From the NCBI RefSeq assembly GCF_023700005.1, contig NZ_JAMLJK010000001.1, positions 1,282,996 to 1,346,995 on the forward strand: a stretch of 64,000 bases of DNA, read 5' to 3'. This stretch comes from Larsenimonas rhizosphaerae. GTDB lineage: Bacteria; Pseudomonadota; Gammaproteobacteria; Pseudomonadales; Halomonadaceae. Within the stretch, counting starts at the first letter, position 1. Each line of letters opens with the position of its first letter. Shown here piece by piece: positions 52,366 to 60,397 of the stretch. The position numbers and the translations under genes are program-made. Under the pieces are notes generated by a model. That model searched no databases. It saw only the letters and a list, made by a program, of their open reading frames with translations, and was not told where the DNA came from.

Positions 52366-53853
52366 TCAGGCGAAAAGATCAACGCCCCCGGGTCGTGATG
52401 CTGGTGTGCTCCGCTGCATGATGTCATCGGCGGTTGTTACCACGTCTGCTTCGCCAATACCGGCATCGCCACCGGACGTGCGGCCATTGCCCTGCTGGTC
52501 GGAGGACTGATTGAAGCTGAACTGCTGTGATGGCTGCCCTTGCTGGTCATTGACACTGGTTTGCCCCAGGGAAATACCGTTGTCAGCCATGGCTTCCTTC
52601 AGTTGGGGAAGTGCAGACTCTACGGCGGCACGAACATGAGCATTGGCTGAAAAGAAATGGGCCTGTGCTCCCTGGTCATCCATCTTGAGGCTGATGGACA
52701 GTGGTCCGAGATCTCTGGGATTAAGGTGCAGTTCGGCCTGCCCCATTCCCTGATGGCTCATGCGGATGACATGCTGCCCCATCGATTGATTCCAGCCCTG
52801 AGTTCCCAGGGATTCATTTACCACGCCGCTATATGTCGCCGCCTGAGCCGCTACGCTTCCGGGCGCAGCCATCTGCTGGGAAGTACCGCTGGATTGCTGC
52901 AGCAGGCTGGAAAAAACCTGGGCAGAGGAGGAACTCTCCTGGCTGCCGTGCTGTGAATACATGCCAGCCACGGAAAGGGCGGTATCGCCACGCCGATCAT
53001 TTCCACCCTTGCCCTGTTGCCGGTCATCGGCTTCTGCAATGTTTTGTGCAGCCAGACGTTGACGCTGATCAGTTGCCTGTTCGCCCTGGAACGCTTCCTT
53101 GTGGAGTGCGGCGGGGCGTGATGTACCCTGAGATACATTATTTGATGCCGCTCCAGCGCTGCGGGGTGCCTGAGAGGTTGCCTGCTGCGCCAGTGAGGCT
53201 GCGCCGGCACCCAGGGTGGCAGCAGCGTCCTTGACATCCTGGTTTTCCGCGCTACTGGCCAGATCGCGAAGGCCCTGTTTTGACGCAGCGCCTTTATCAA
53301 TCCTTTCTGAAGCTGTTGAAACTGCAGTCGCAAGCGCCGTTTTTTCACCTCCTGCCCTGACAGCTCTTCCTGTATCCGAACCTTGTTCAGCAGTGGTGGC
53401 TCCTGCACTCATGCGTGCAGAAAGCGCCTTGAAGGCAGAGAGTTGATCAATCAGCCCCTTGGGGCCTGACGGCTTGTTTGCCAGTGCGTCAGACATTTCT
53501 GCTGGCATTTTAGGCGCATTCCCTGAGGTCAATGCACCGGATGACCAGGCTTCCGAGTCAATGGCCCTGTTTTTGGCAACAGAGTGATCTGTCTCCGTAT
53601 CGGCAGTGGTGCTGTCAGCCTCATCCCCCCTGGCAGCTGTGGCCTCATCAGGTGATGAGGTCGATGAGCCTTGCTGATCCGGGCCTTGAGGCCTGCCTTC
53701 GGCGGGTCCTTCCGGACGCGCCTGCTGACGTGACACCGAGTCGCTGAACATGCTGTTGAAGGTTTGATCGCTGCCTTCGCTGGCGGTACTGCCTTTTCCG
53801 GGGCTGCTGGCGGGAGCAGCCGAGGGAGATAACATCGTCACTGAAGAGGTCAT
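52366..53853 (-). CDS. fliK: flagellar hook-length control protein FliK
   Basis: 495 residues (Salmonella 405), from MTSSVTMLSPS, with AGGA 9 nt upstream; earlier starts lie inside the fliJ 3' end. The N-terminal 330 residues are low-complexity, Ser/Ala/Gln/Gly-rich, the molecular ruler. The C-terminal hook domain is clear: QHVIRMSHQGMGQAELHLNP, RDLGPLSISLKMDD, AHVRAAVESALPQLKEAM. It is exported during hook growth and makes FlhB switch specificity. It follows fliJ by 19 nt. Confidence 0.92.
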   Translation of the reverse strand: MTSSVTMLSPSAAPASSPGKGSTASEGSDQTFNSMFSDSVSRQQARPEGPAEGRPQGPDQQGSSTSSPDEATAARGDEADSTTADTETDHSVAKNRAIDSEAWSSGALTSGNAPKMPAEMSDALANKPSGPKGLIDQLSAFKALSARMSAGATTAEQGSDTGRAVRAGGEKTALATAVSTASERIDKGAASKQGLRDLASSAENQDVKDAAATLGAGAASLAQQATSQAPRSAGAASNNVSQGTSRPAALHKEAFQGEQATDQRQRLAAQNIAEADDRQQGKGGNDRRGDTALSVAGMYSQHGSQESSSSAQVFSSLLQQSSGTSQQMAAPGSVAAQAATYSGVVNESLGTQGWNQSMGQHVIRMSHQGMGQAELHLNPRDLGPLSISLKMDDQGAQAHFFSANAHVRAAVESALPQLKEAMADNGISLGQTSVNDQQGQPSQQFSFNQSSDQQGNGRTSGGDAGIGEADVVTTADDIMQRSTPASRPGGVDLFA

Positions 53854-53872
53854 GGTGATATTTCCTGAAGGC

Positions 53873-54316
53873 TCAGCCAAATTGTGAGACGGCGCGACTG
53901 GCAAATTCGTCAGACTGGTGTTGTTCCTGCTTGCGGGCGCTCTCATCAGCTTCTTCACGCCGACGAGTGGCCAGTACATCATAGGAATTCAGCCGCTGCT
54001 GATGGTGCTGCCAGTCACGAACACCCTGAGATACATGGCTATCACAGGAGTTCAGCGAGTGACGCTGCTGTTCGATGGCCTGGTCAAGGCTGACGATGAA
54101 GCTTTGATAGTTCTGCAGCTCATTCATGCTGATGCCGTTTTTCATGGCGTCGTCGAGTCTCTGGCGGTATTCGCTGCGATACTCGAGCAACATATCAAGC
54201 TGTTTTTGACTTTGCTGGCGCGTCTGGCGAAGCTTGCCCAGTTGCTGTGCAGCGTTATCACGTTCACTGGTTTCAAGATCGATCAGTGTATCCAGTGCAG
54301 AAGAATGGCTTGCCAT
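53873..54316 (-). CDS. fliJ: flagellar export coiled-coil protein FliJ
   Basis: 147 residues, the Salmonella length. Nearly all coiled coil: LIDLETSERDNAAQQLGKLR, RQQSQKQLDMLLEYRSEYRQ and SFIVSLDQAIEQQRHSLNSC. It sits in the FliI hexamer as a gamma-subunit-like stalk and contacts FlhA. Starts 23 nt after fliI. Confidence 0.92.
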   Translation of the reverse strand: MASHSSALDTLIDLETSERDNAAQQLGKLRQTRQQSQKQLDMLLEYRSEYRQRLDDAMKNGISMNELQNYQSFIVSLDQAIEQQRHSLNSCDSHVSQGVRDWQHHQQRLNSYDVLATRRREEADESARKQEQHQSDEFASRAVSQFG

Positions 54317-54339
54317 CGTTTACTCCTTGAACCTTGCCA

Positions 54340-55698
54340 TCAAAAGAGATGGTTGAGCTTCATCACAGCTTCACCGTAGGTCGTGCTTTCGGACATGCGC
54401 TGCTGGAGAAACTCTTCAAGCTTCGGATAGAGCTTTATGGCCTGGTCCAGTAGCGGGTCACTGCCGGGCGCATAGGCGCCAACACTGATCAAGTCCCGGT
54501 TTCGCTGGTAGCGTGACATCATTTGTTTAAAGTACTTGATTCGGTCGAAATGTGTTTCGTCGATAAGTGCGGTCATCGCACGACTTATCGATGCTTCAAT
54601 GTCAATGGCGGGGTAGTGTCCCGCTTCGGCCAGCCGCCGTGACAACACGATATGGCCATCGAGAATGGCGCGTGCGGCATCGGCAATTGGATCCTGCTGG
54701 TCGTCGCCTTCGGTCAGTACCGTGTAGAAAGCGGTAATTGATCCCTTGTCCGGCGCATCATTGCCCGCTCGCTCGACCAGCGCCGGTAGCCGGGCAAATA
54801 CCGAGGGTGGATATCCCTTGGTGGCAGGAGGTTCACCAATCGCCAGTGCAATTTCTCGCTGAGCCATGGCATATCGGGTGAGGGAGTCCATGATCAACAG
54901 GACATTCAGGCCCTTGTCCCTGAAATCCTCTGCCAGACGGGTAGCATAAGCCGCTCCCTGAAGCCGCAGCAGTGGTGAATTGTCTGCTGGTGCTGCTACC
55001 ACCACCGAGCGCTTTATTCCTTCATCGCCCAGAATGTTCTCGATGAAATCCTTGACCTCGCGGCCGCGCTCACCGATCAAACCTACAACGATGACATCGG
55101 CTCGGGTATAACGTGCCATCATGCCCAGCAGTACACTTTTACCTACGCCGGACCCGGCAAACAGGCCCAGCCGCTGCCCGCGGCCAATGGTCAACAGGGC
55201 ATTGATACTGCGAACGCCCACATCCAGTACTTCCTTTATCGGCTCGCGTTGCAATGGGTTGAGGATTGGTGCGTTCAGGGAAACGTATTCGGCATCTTCC
55301 GGCGCCGGCCTGCCGTCCAGAGGGCGGCCCCGTGCATCAACGATCCGGCCCAGCAGGGCATGACCGACAGGAAAGCGCTTGCCTTGCTGGTGGCCGGTAT
55401 CGATGGCTCGAACCCGTGCGCCGGGTACCAGTCCGGCAGTTTCGACGTAAGGCATCAGGAACAGCCGGTCACCGGTAAATCCGACAACTTCGGCTTCGGC
55501 CGTGCCGCTATGGTCATCCAGTTCGATCAGACAGCTTGAACCCAGTGGCAGTTTGAGGCCGGTGGCTTCAAGTACCAGGCCGGCGGCCCGGGTCAGTCGA
55601 CCGAACTCCTGGGTTTGTCTAACGCGGTTGACCTGTCCGGTGGCCTGAGTGAGGCGTTGGTGCCAGTGCGCTGTAAACGGCGACGAGAGGGATGTCAT
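54340..55698 (-). CDS. fliI: flagellum-specific ATPase FliI
   Basis: 452 residues (Salmonella 456) from the ATG at 55698, overlapping the fliH stop (TGATG). Walker [21 protein letters not shown] (about residues 163-182), Walker [21 protein letters not shown] and the F1-type signature. It powers export loading with FliH and FliJ. Fully conserved with no defects. Confidence 0.97.
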   Translation of the reverse strand: MTSLSSPFTAHWHQRLTQATGQVNRVRQTQEFGRLTRAAGLVLEATGLKLPLGSSCLIELDDHSGTAEAEVVGFTGDRLFLMPYVETAGLVPGARVRAIDTGHQQGKRFPVGHALLGRIVDARGRPLDGRPAPEDAEYVSLNAPILNPLQREPIKEVLDVGVRSINALLTIGRGQRLGLFAGSGVGKSVLLGMMARYTRADVIVVGLIGERGREVKDFIENILGDEGIKRSVVVAAPADNSPLLRLQGAAYATRLAEDFRDKGLNVLLIMDSLTRYAMAQREIALAIGEPPATKGYPPSVFARLPALVERAGNDAPDKGSITAFYTVLTEGDDQQDPIADAARAILDGHIVLSRRLAEAGHYPAIDIEASISRAMTALIDETHFDRIKYFKQMMSRYQRNRDLISVGAYAPGSDPLLDQAIKLYPKLEEFLQQRMSESTTYGEAVMKLNHLF

Positions 55699-56381
55699 CA
55701 ATGTTCACCATGGCCCACGGCCTGGCGGATGCGATCCCACCGTCCGGCACGCGTGGCATCAATTTCACGGAAGTCGGTTTCAATGCGGCAATCACCGCGC
55801 TGCATGTCATGGTCGGCCAGCAGCTGCCAGCCGGCCTGGGTGAGTGCTTCGGAAAGCTGGTTTTTTACCAGATCAAGATCGTCGGGATTGACAAATAAAC
55901 GAGGTTGACCTGTCAGCGTGGGCTCGTTGGCCAGCAGATCCTCAACATCATCCAGAATATGTTCCGGTGACAGATCCAGTGCTCGATTGGCCAGCTGGCG
56001 ACCTGTTTCAAGGGCTAGATCGACCAGCTGCCGCCCAAGATCTTCATTGAGATGCGCCATGCTGTGTGAAAACTGCTCTACCAGTACGCTGATCGGTGAA
56101 ATGGTATTATCCAGCCGCACGGCCAGCATGTTGGCATACTCGTCGTGGGCCTGTTGCTCTCCATCCTTGCGGCCTTCGTTGAAGCCTTCTTCATATCCCT
56201 GTTGACGCCCGGCTTCCATGCCTTCCCTGCGGGCCTGCTCGTATATGGCACGACGTCTGGCATCCTCCTCACGCCGCTGCTGGCGAGGATCGGGGCCTTT
56301 GGCGGCGGCAGGGCGGGTGCCGGCACGCCGCTCCAGTGACCCCATTTCCCATCGTTGCCAATGCTCGGGTGCATCAGACAT
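55698..56381 (-). CDS. fliH: flagellar export ATPase regulator FliH
   Basis: 227 residues (Salmonella 235) from the ATG at 56381, overlapping fliG by 8 nt with a GGAGG ribosome site. A short N-terminus with Trp ([12 protein letters not shown]) binds FliN in enterics. The middle has the Gly-repeat coiled coil [20 protein letters not shown] and the C-terminus ([20 protein letters not shown]) binds FliI. Two Glu/Gly-spaced GxxxG-type turns mark FliH. Confidence 0.92.
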   Translation of the reverse strand: MSDAPEHWQRWEMGSLERRAGTRPAAAKGPDPRQQRREEDARRRAIYEQARREGMEAGRQQGYEEGFNEGRKDGEQQAHDEYANMLAVRLDNTISPISVLVEQFSHSMAHLNEDLGRQLVDLALETGRQLANRALDLSPEHILDDVEDLLANEPTLTGQPRLFVNPDDLDLVKNQLSEALTQAGWQLLADHDMQRGDCRIETDFREIDATRAGRWDRIRQAVGHGEH

Positions 56382-57381
56382 ATGCCTCATCACCTCCGCT
56401 GATTTGAATTTCACCGGAATCGGCCAGCCTTCGGATCAGCAGCAGAATGTTTTTCTGTTCTGCTTCAACGACGGATACACGAAGCGGCCCGCGCATCTGC
56501 ATGTCTTCTCGCATCATCTCGGCAGCACGGTTGGACATGTTGGACAGGAAGCGGTTGAGCATTTCTTCCGGTGCACCCTTGAGTGCCACAACCAGCGAGT
56601 TGGTATCGATATCCTGCATGATGCGCTGGATCGTACGGTCGTCGAGGTCGGCAATGTTCTCGAACACGAACATCTCGTCGATGATCTGCTGGGCGAGAGA
56701 ATCGCTGTAATTGCGGACGGTCTCGATAACGCTCTCTTCCTGAGTAGTATTCATCAGGTTGAGAATTTCGGCCGCGGTTCTTACGCCGCCCATCTTGCTG
56801 CGCTTGAGGTTCTGGCCATCGAGCAGGCCGCCCAGTACTTCGGTGAGTTCCTGCAGGGCAGCGGGCTGGACACCACTGAACGTGGCAATACGCAGGACGA
56901 TGTCGTTGCGCAGGGCATCATCGAACAAGGCAAGAATATCTGCCGCCTGATGGCGCTCGAGGTGAACAATTACCGTGGCAATGATCTGCGGGTGTTCGTC
57001 GCGAATCATTTCGGCAACCACCGTCGGCTCCATCAGGTTAAGGGCATCAATGCCGGAGCCATGGTTTGCCTCGAAGATATCTTCCAGCATGCTGGCGGCA
57101 CGGTCTTCTCCAAGCGCCTTCACCAGCACCGTGCGGATATGTTCGCTGGAGTTGATATCGATCGCGCTCAGTTGATCCAGCTCACTGTGGAAAAGGTTCA
57201 AGACTTCCGCAATACGCTCTCTGGATACCTGACGCAGGCCTGCCATCGCCATCCCCAGCTGTTGTACATCTCTGGGGGACAGGAACTTGAAGACCTCGGC
57301 GGCAGTATCCTCATCCAGTGTCATCATCAGGATGGCGCTGCGCTCCAGACCTTCTTCGTTAACAGCTGAATTATTTGCCAT
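56374..57381 (-). CDS. fliG: flagellar motor switch protein FliG
   Basis: 335 residues (Salmonella 331). N-terminal [20 protein letters not shown], the EHPQ motif region [20 protein letters not shown] (about 117-136) and the C-terminal torque helix with charged residues ([20 protein letters not shown]). It contacts FliF above and MotA to turn torque into rotation. Overlaps fliF by 11 nt and fliH by 8. Confidence 0.96.
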   Translation of the reverse strand: MANNSAVNEEGLERSAILMMTLDEDTAAEVFKFLSPRDVQQLGMAMAGLRQVSRERIAEVLNLFHSELDQLSAIDINSSEHIRTVLVKALGEDRAASMLEDIFEANHGSGIDALNLMEPTVVAEMIRDEHPQIIATVIVHLERHQAADILALFDDALRNDIVLRIATFSGVQPAALQELTEVLGGLLDGQNLKRSKMGGVRTAAEILNLMNTTQEESVIETVRNYSDSLAQQIIDEMFVFENIADLDDRTIQRIMQDIDTNSLVVALKGAPEEMLNRFLSNMSNRAAEMMREDMQMRGPLRVSVVEAEQKNILLLIRRLADSGEIQISGGDEAYV

Positions 57382-59059
57382 GTTCGCTCATCCACCCCTT
57401 GATAATCACGGCAACCAGCTTGGGATCTTCCTGCGCGAGGTTGCGAGTCTTGTCCAGTTTACGGTTGTAGTCATCACGTTTTTTCTGGCGTTTCTGTTCT
57501 TCTGCCTTGGTCAGCGCTGTATTTTCTTCAGCGTCATCCTCATCTTCGTCCTCGTCGTCATCGCCTACTGTGGCAGAGAAGCCTTCAGGTGTGCTGGCGA
57601 CAGGTGCAGGCAGATAGCGGCCGGCATAGGGCTTGACCAGTTTCTTCCAGAGAATCAGTGCCACCAGAGCGATCAGCAGGTACTTGCCAATGGTCATGGC
57701 CAGTGCAATCAGCTGTGGATTTTCCCACCAGGCGGGTTCAGGCAGTGGCTGCGTCTTGGTAAAGCGTGAGTTGACCACTTCAAGAGAGTCACCCCGTGTC
57801 GCGCTGAAGCCCATGGCTTCACGTACCAGCCGGTTGATGCGATCAAGCTCATCGGCATCCAGCGCCACCATGGTGATGTTGCCTTCTTCATCCACCGTGG
57901 GTCGATAATCCACAACGACGGCCACTGACAGACGGCTGACGGTGCCGGTATCTTCCTTGACGTGGCGGATGGTGCGATCCACTTCATAATTCGTCGTGAC
58001 GTTTTTCTGGGATGATTTTGGGGCGGTTACTTCTGTATTGGCGTTTTCACCCGTGTTGGGGTTGTTGATCGGTGAAGCTGCCGTGCCTGGTGGCTGGTTG
58101 CTCAGTGCGCCGGGCACGCCACCCACGGTGCCTTCACCGATCTGGCTTGACTCGCTGGATTGCTGGCTGCGCACTGCCGCTTCATTTGGCGGTTGATTTG
58201 GGCCGTATTGTTCCTGGGTATGTTCGCCCACCGAGAAATCGATATCGGCGTTGACCATGGCCTTGACGTTTTCCTGACCAACCAGCGGCGCAATAATGGC
58301 TTCAATACGCTGACGAATATTGTCTTCGATTTTCGAGGTATACGTCAGTTGGGTTTCATTCATGCTGCCCATGGCGTCATTGGCCTTGCTGGACAACAAC
58401 TTGCCTGATTCATCAACGACAGTGACCTGACTTGCCGGCAAATCGGTAACGCTGCTCGATACAAGGTGAGCAATGGCATTGACCTGACCCGGATCAAGTA
58501 CCCGGCCACCGTAAAGTGAGAGCACCACAGATGCCCGCGGCGTTTTCTTGTCACGTACAAAGACGCTGGGCTTTGGAATGGCCAGATGAACCCGGGCGGT
58601 ACGCACGCTACCCAGAGATTCGATGGAGCGTGCCAGTTCGCCTTCCAGTGACCGCTGATAATTAATATGCTCTGCGAATTGACTGATCCCGAAGGACTGG
58701 GTATCCATCAATTCAAACCCCACATTGCCGCCATGAGGCAGGCCCTGAGTTGCCATCGCCAGCCGCGTTTGTGCGACCTTGTCGGCGGGAATGGAAATGG
58801 TTTCTCCGTTGGGAGTGAGTTTGTACGGGATCTGCATCTGTTCAAGCTGCGTGACGATTTCTCCACCGTCACGGCCGCTCAGGTTGGAAAACAGGACGCG
58901 GTAATCCGGCGTTCGAGCCCATAAAAGCAGGGTCACGATAATAGCCAGCGCTGCTGCTCCTGCCACAATGGCGGGGATCAGCGGGTTGGCCTTGATCTGC
59001 TCTATCAACGACGGCTTCTGCTTGTCTTCCACCGTGGTTGAGGTAGCTCCGTTAGTCAT
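57371..59059 (-). CDS. fliF: flagellar MS-ring protein FliF
   Basis: 562 residues (Salmonella 560). Two transmembrane helices, about 31-48 ([20 protein letters not shown]) and about 445-465 ([20 protein letters not shown]), flank periplasmic YscJ-like ring-building motifs ([40 protein letters not shown]). The cytoplasmic C-terminus binds FliG, after an acidic stretch. It is the platform of the motor. Divergent from fliE with 246 nt between them. Confidence 0.96.
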   Translation of the reverse strand: MTNGATSTTVEDKQKPSLIEQIKANPLIPAIVAGAAALAIIVTLLLWARTPDYRVLFSNLSGRDGGEIVTQLEQMQIPYKLTPNGETISIPADKVAQTRLAMATQGLPHGGNVGFELMDTQSFGISQFAEHINYQRSLEGELARSIESLGSVRTARVHLAIPKPSVFVRDKKTPRASVVLSLYGGRVLDPGQVNAIAHLVSSSVTDLPASQVTVVDESGKLLSSKANDAMGSMNETQLTYTSKIEDNIRQRIEAIIAPLVGQENVKAMVNADIDFSVGEHTQEQYGPNQPPNEAAVRSQQSSESSQIGEGTVGGVPGALSNQPPGTAASPINNPNTGENANTEVTAPKSSQKNVTTNYEVDRTIRHVKEDTGTVSRLSVAVVVDYRPTVDEEGNITMVALDADELDRINRLVREAMGFSATRGDSLEVVNSRFTKTQPLPEPAWWENPQLIALAMTIGKYLLIALVALILWKKLVKPYAGRYLPAPVASTPEGFSATVGDDDEDEDEDDAEENTALTKAEEQKRQKKRDDYNRKLDKTRNLAQEDPKLVAVIIKGWMSEHGK

Positions 59060-59305
59060 ATGTGCGCCTCGTCACGCCAACTCTGCCAAGAGATAAAAGC
59101 GGTGACCTCAGTACTTGCCGGTATGACAGATGAGGTTGAACACCTCGCGGCCTGGGTCGAGGGTATTATTACCAACCGGGAAAAGTTTCATGGATGGAAA
59201 AGGTACGCTTTTAATCGTTAATTATTGTAATCGGCCAGGGCAGGGGGCTGTTAGGCTTCCTTACATCCAAAAATGGACGTTCACTATTGATCCCGGAGAT
59301 CGGCA

Positions 59306-59656
59306 ATGGCCATTAATACAACCGGTTCCATGCAGGCAGTCCTGCAACAACTACAGGCAACTGCAACACAGGCATCCCAGCAACCGTTATCAGGTGGGGC
59401 GAATGCCCTGTCAGATGGTGACAGTAACAATCATGTAAGCTTCGCCGGTATGCTCAAGTCCTCCATTGATCGTATTGATGGCATGAGACAGGCTGCCAAC
59501 GTGAAGGCAGAACAATTTGAGCGAGGTGTGCCGGGTATCGGTATCAATGATGTAATGGTGGATATGCAGAAATCGAGCGTCGCCATGGAAATGGGTATTC
59601 AGGTGAGGAACCGGCTGATGAGTGCCTACAAGGAAATCATGAGTATGCAGGTATAG
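59306..59656 (+). CDS. fliE: flagellar rod-MS-ring adaptor FliE
   Basis: 116 residues (Salmonella 104). The C-terminal region VSFAGMLKSSIDRIDGMRQA, GINDVMVDMQKSSVAMEMGI and QVRNRLMSAYKEIMSMQV is diagnostic. It is the first axial protein, linking the FliF ring to the FlgB rod. It is alone on the plus strand, divergent from fliF, with GAG upstream. The arrangement fliE < > fliFGHIJK is enteric. Confidence 0.95.
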   Translation: MAINTTGSMQAVLQQLQATATQASQQPLSGGANALSDGDSNNHVSFAGMLKSSIDRIDGMRQAANVKAEQFERGVPGIGINDVMVDMQKSSVAMEMGIQVRNRLMSAYKEIMSMQV

Positions 59657-59675
59657 TTCAGCGTGATCTGAAGAA

Positions 59676-59702
59676 AAGAAGCCCACATCATGTGGGCTTC
59701 TT
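59676..59702. terminator. bidirectional terminator between fliE and flaG
   Basis: A 12-bp perfect stem AAGAAGCCCACA / TGTGGGCTTCTT with a 3-nt loop, 20 nt after the fliE stop and before the end of flaG, serves both convergent genes. Confidence 0.75.
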
Positions 59703-59708
59703 CTGTAT

Positions 59709-60068
59709 TCAGGCTTCGGTATTGATCATTTGAAGCGTTCCCTCCTTCATGCGCTGAATAATGTTAACCATCTCCTCGGAAGGAATCTGCCTCACTACCT
59801 CACCATTGGTCTTATCGACCAGTTTCACGACCATACGATCAATGTCATCGTTGATTTCAAACTGGACGCTATAGCCTTCCAATAGCGCATTGAGTTCATC
59901 GAGTGTTTCGGGAGTAACGTTCGATGTATCGGATTTTTCATCTTCGGAAAGGAGTAAGGATGAACGATCCGGAGGCGCGGCTGGATCCGGTTTATGTGTG
60001 GCCTGCTGAGGCAGTAGCGCACTTGTAGCAATGGAGGGAGAAGCCGGTGGTATGTAGGCTGAAGTCAT
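59709..60068 (-). CDS. flaG: FlaG-family flagellar protein
   Basis: 119 residues from the ATG at 60068 (a GTG three codons earlier is possible, no clear ribosome site). The N-terminal 60 residues are Ser/Pro/Ala-rich and variable. The conserved FlaG domain (about 55-117) has VTPETLDELNALLEGYSVQF, DRMVVKLVDKTNGEVVRQIP and EEMVNIIQRMKEGTLQM. FlaG is found next to flagellin genes and affects filament length; mechanism poorly known. Preceded by a weak sigma-28-type promoter. Confidence 0.85.
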   Translation of the reverse strand: MTSAYIPPASPSIATSALLPQQATHKPDPAAPPDRSSLLLSEDEKSDTSNVTPETLDELNALLEGYSVQFEINDDIDRMVVKLVDKTNGEVVRQIPSEEMVNIIQRMKEGTLQMINTEA

Positions 60069-60136
60069 GTCGGGCACCGCGTGTCGTTAGTGGAGGGACA
60101 ACGTACGGATGGGTGATTTTGTCGCTTTTCTTTTCA

Positions 60137-60163
60137 TAATCGACCAGAATTTTTTTTTCTTGA
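60137..60163 (-). promoter_or_regulatory. possible sigma-28 promoter of flaG
   Basis: On the minus strand: TCAA (60163-60160), 15 bp, then GTCGATTA (60144-60137). Spacing is close to the FliA rule (15-bp spacer) but the hexamers have one and two mismatches. Lies about 70 nt upstream of the flaG ATG. Confidence 0.35.
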
Positions 60164-60365
60164 TAGTTTGATTTTGGATTTGATGGTGACCGAAAAGGAT
60201 GATTTAATCAATTCACTCTGTTGATATTTTCAATCAAGAATAATCAATTTTGAGAGAAGGCTGTTTAAGCTTTATGTTAATCATGTTGATTTTTTAAAAA
60301 TTTATGGTGTCTCAAAGTGGCTGGGGTGATAAAGAGTAGGTGTAATATAAATATTTAAATAATTT

Positions 60366-60391
60366 GGCCGAATCATTAGTATGATTCGGCC
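60366..60391. terminator. hairpin after glycosyltransferase gene
   Basis: Eleven-bp perfect arms GGCCGAATCAT / ATGATTCGGCC with a TAGT loop, 7 nt beyond the end of the glycosyltransferase (minus strand) and flanked by A and T-rich stretches. Likely a terminator in both directions. Confidence 0.7.
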
Positions 60392-60397
60392 TCTTTT

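Larger units (their letters stand above)
60069..60397. other. AT-rich intergenic region between flaG and glycosyltransferase
   Basis: 329 bp without a gene. It is strikingly AT-rich, with several TTGATT/AATCAA-type words (about 60170-60300) and A/T tracts. It contains the possible flaG promoter at 60137-60163 and the terminator hairpin at 60366-60391. The composition continues into the glycosyltransferase gene. Confidence 0.6.

Noticed and set aside
56218..57369. 383-codon open frame on the plus strand opposite fliG and fliH
   Set aside because: Lies fully antisense to well-conserved flagellar genes; the sequence is His/Gln-rich as expected for the reverse reading of GC-rich coding DNA.
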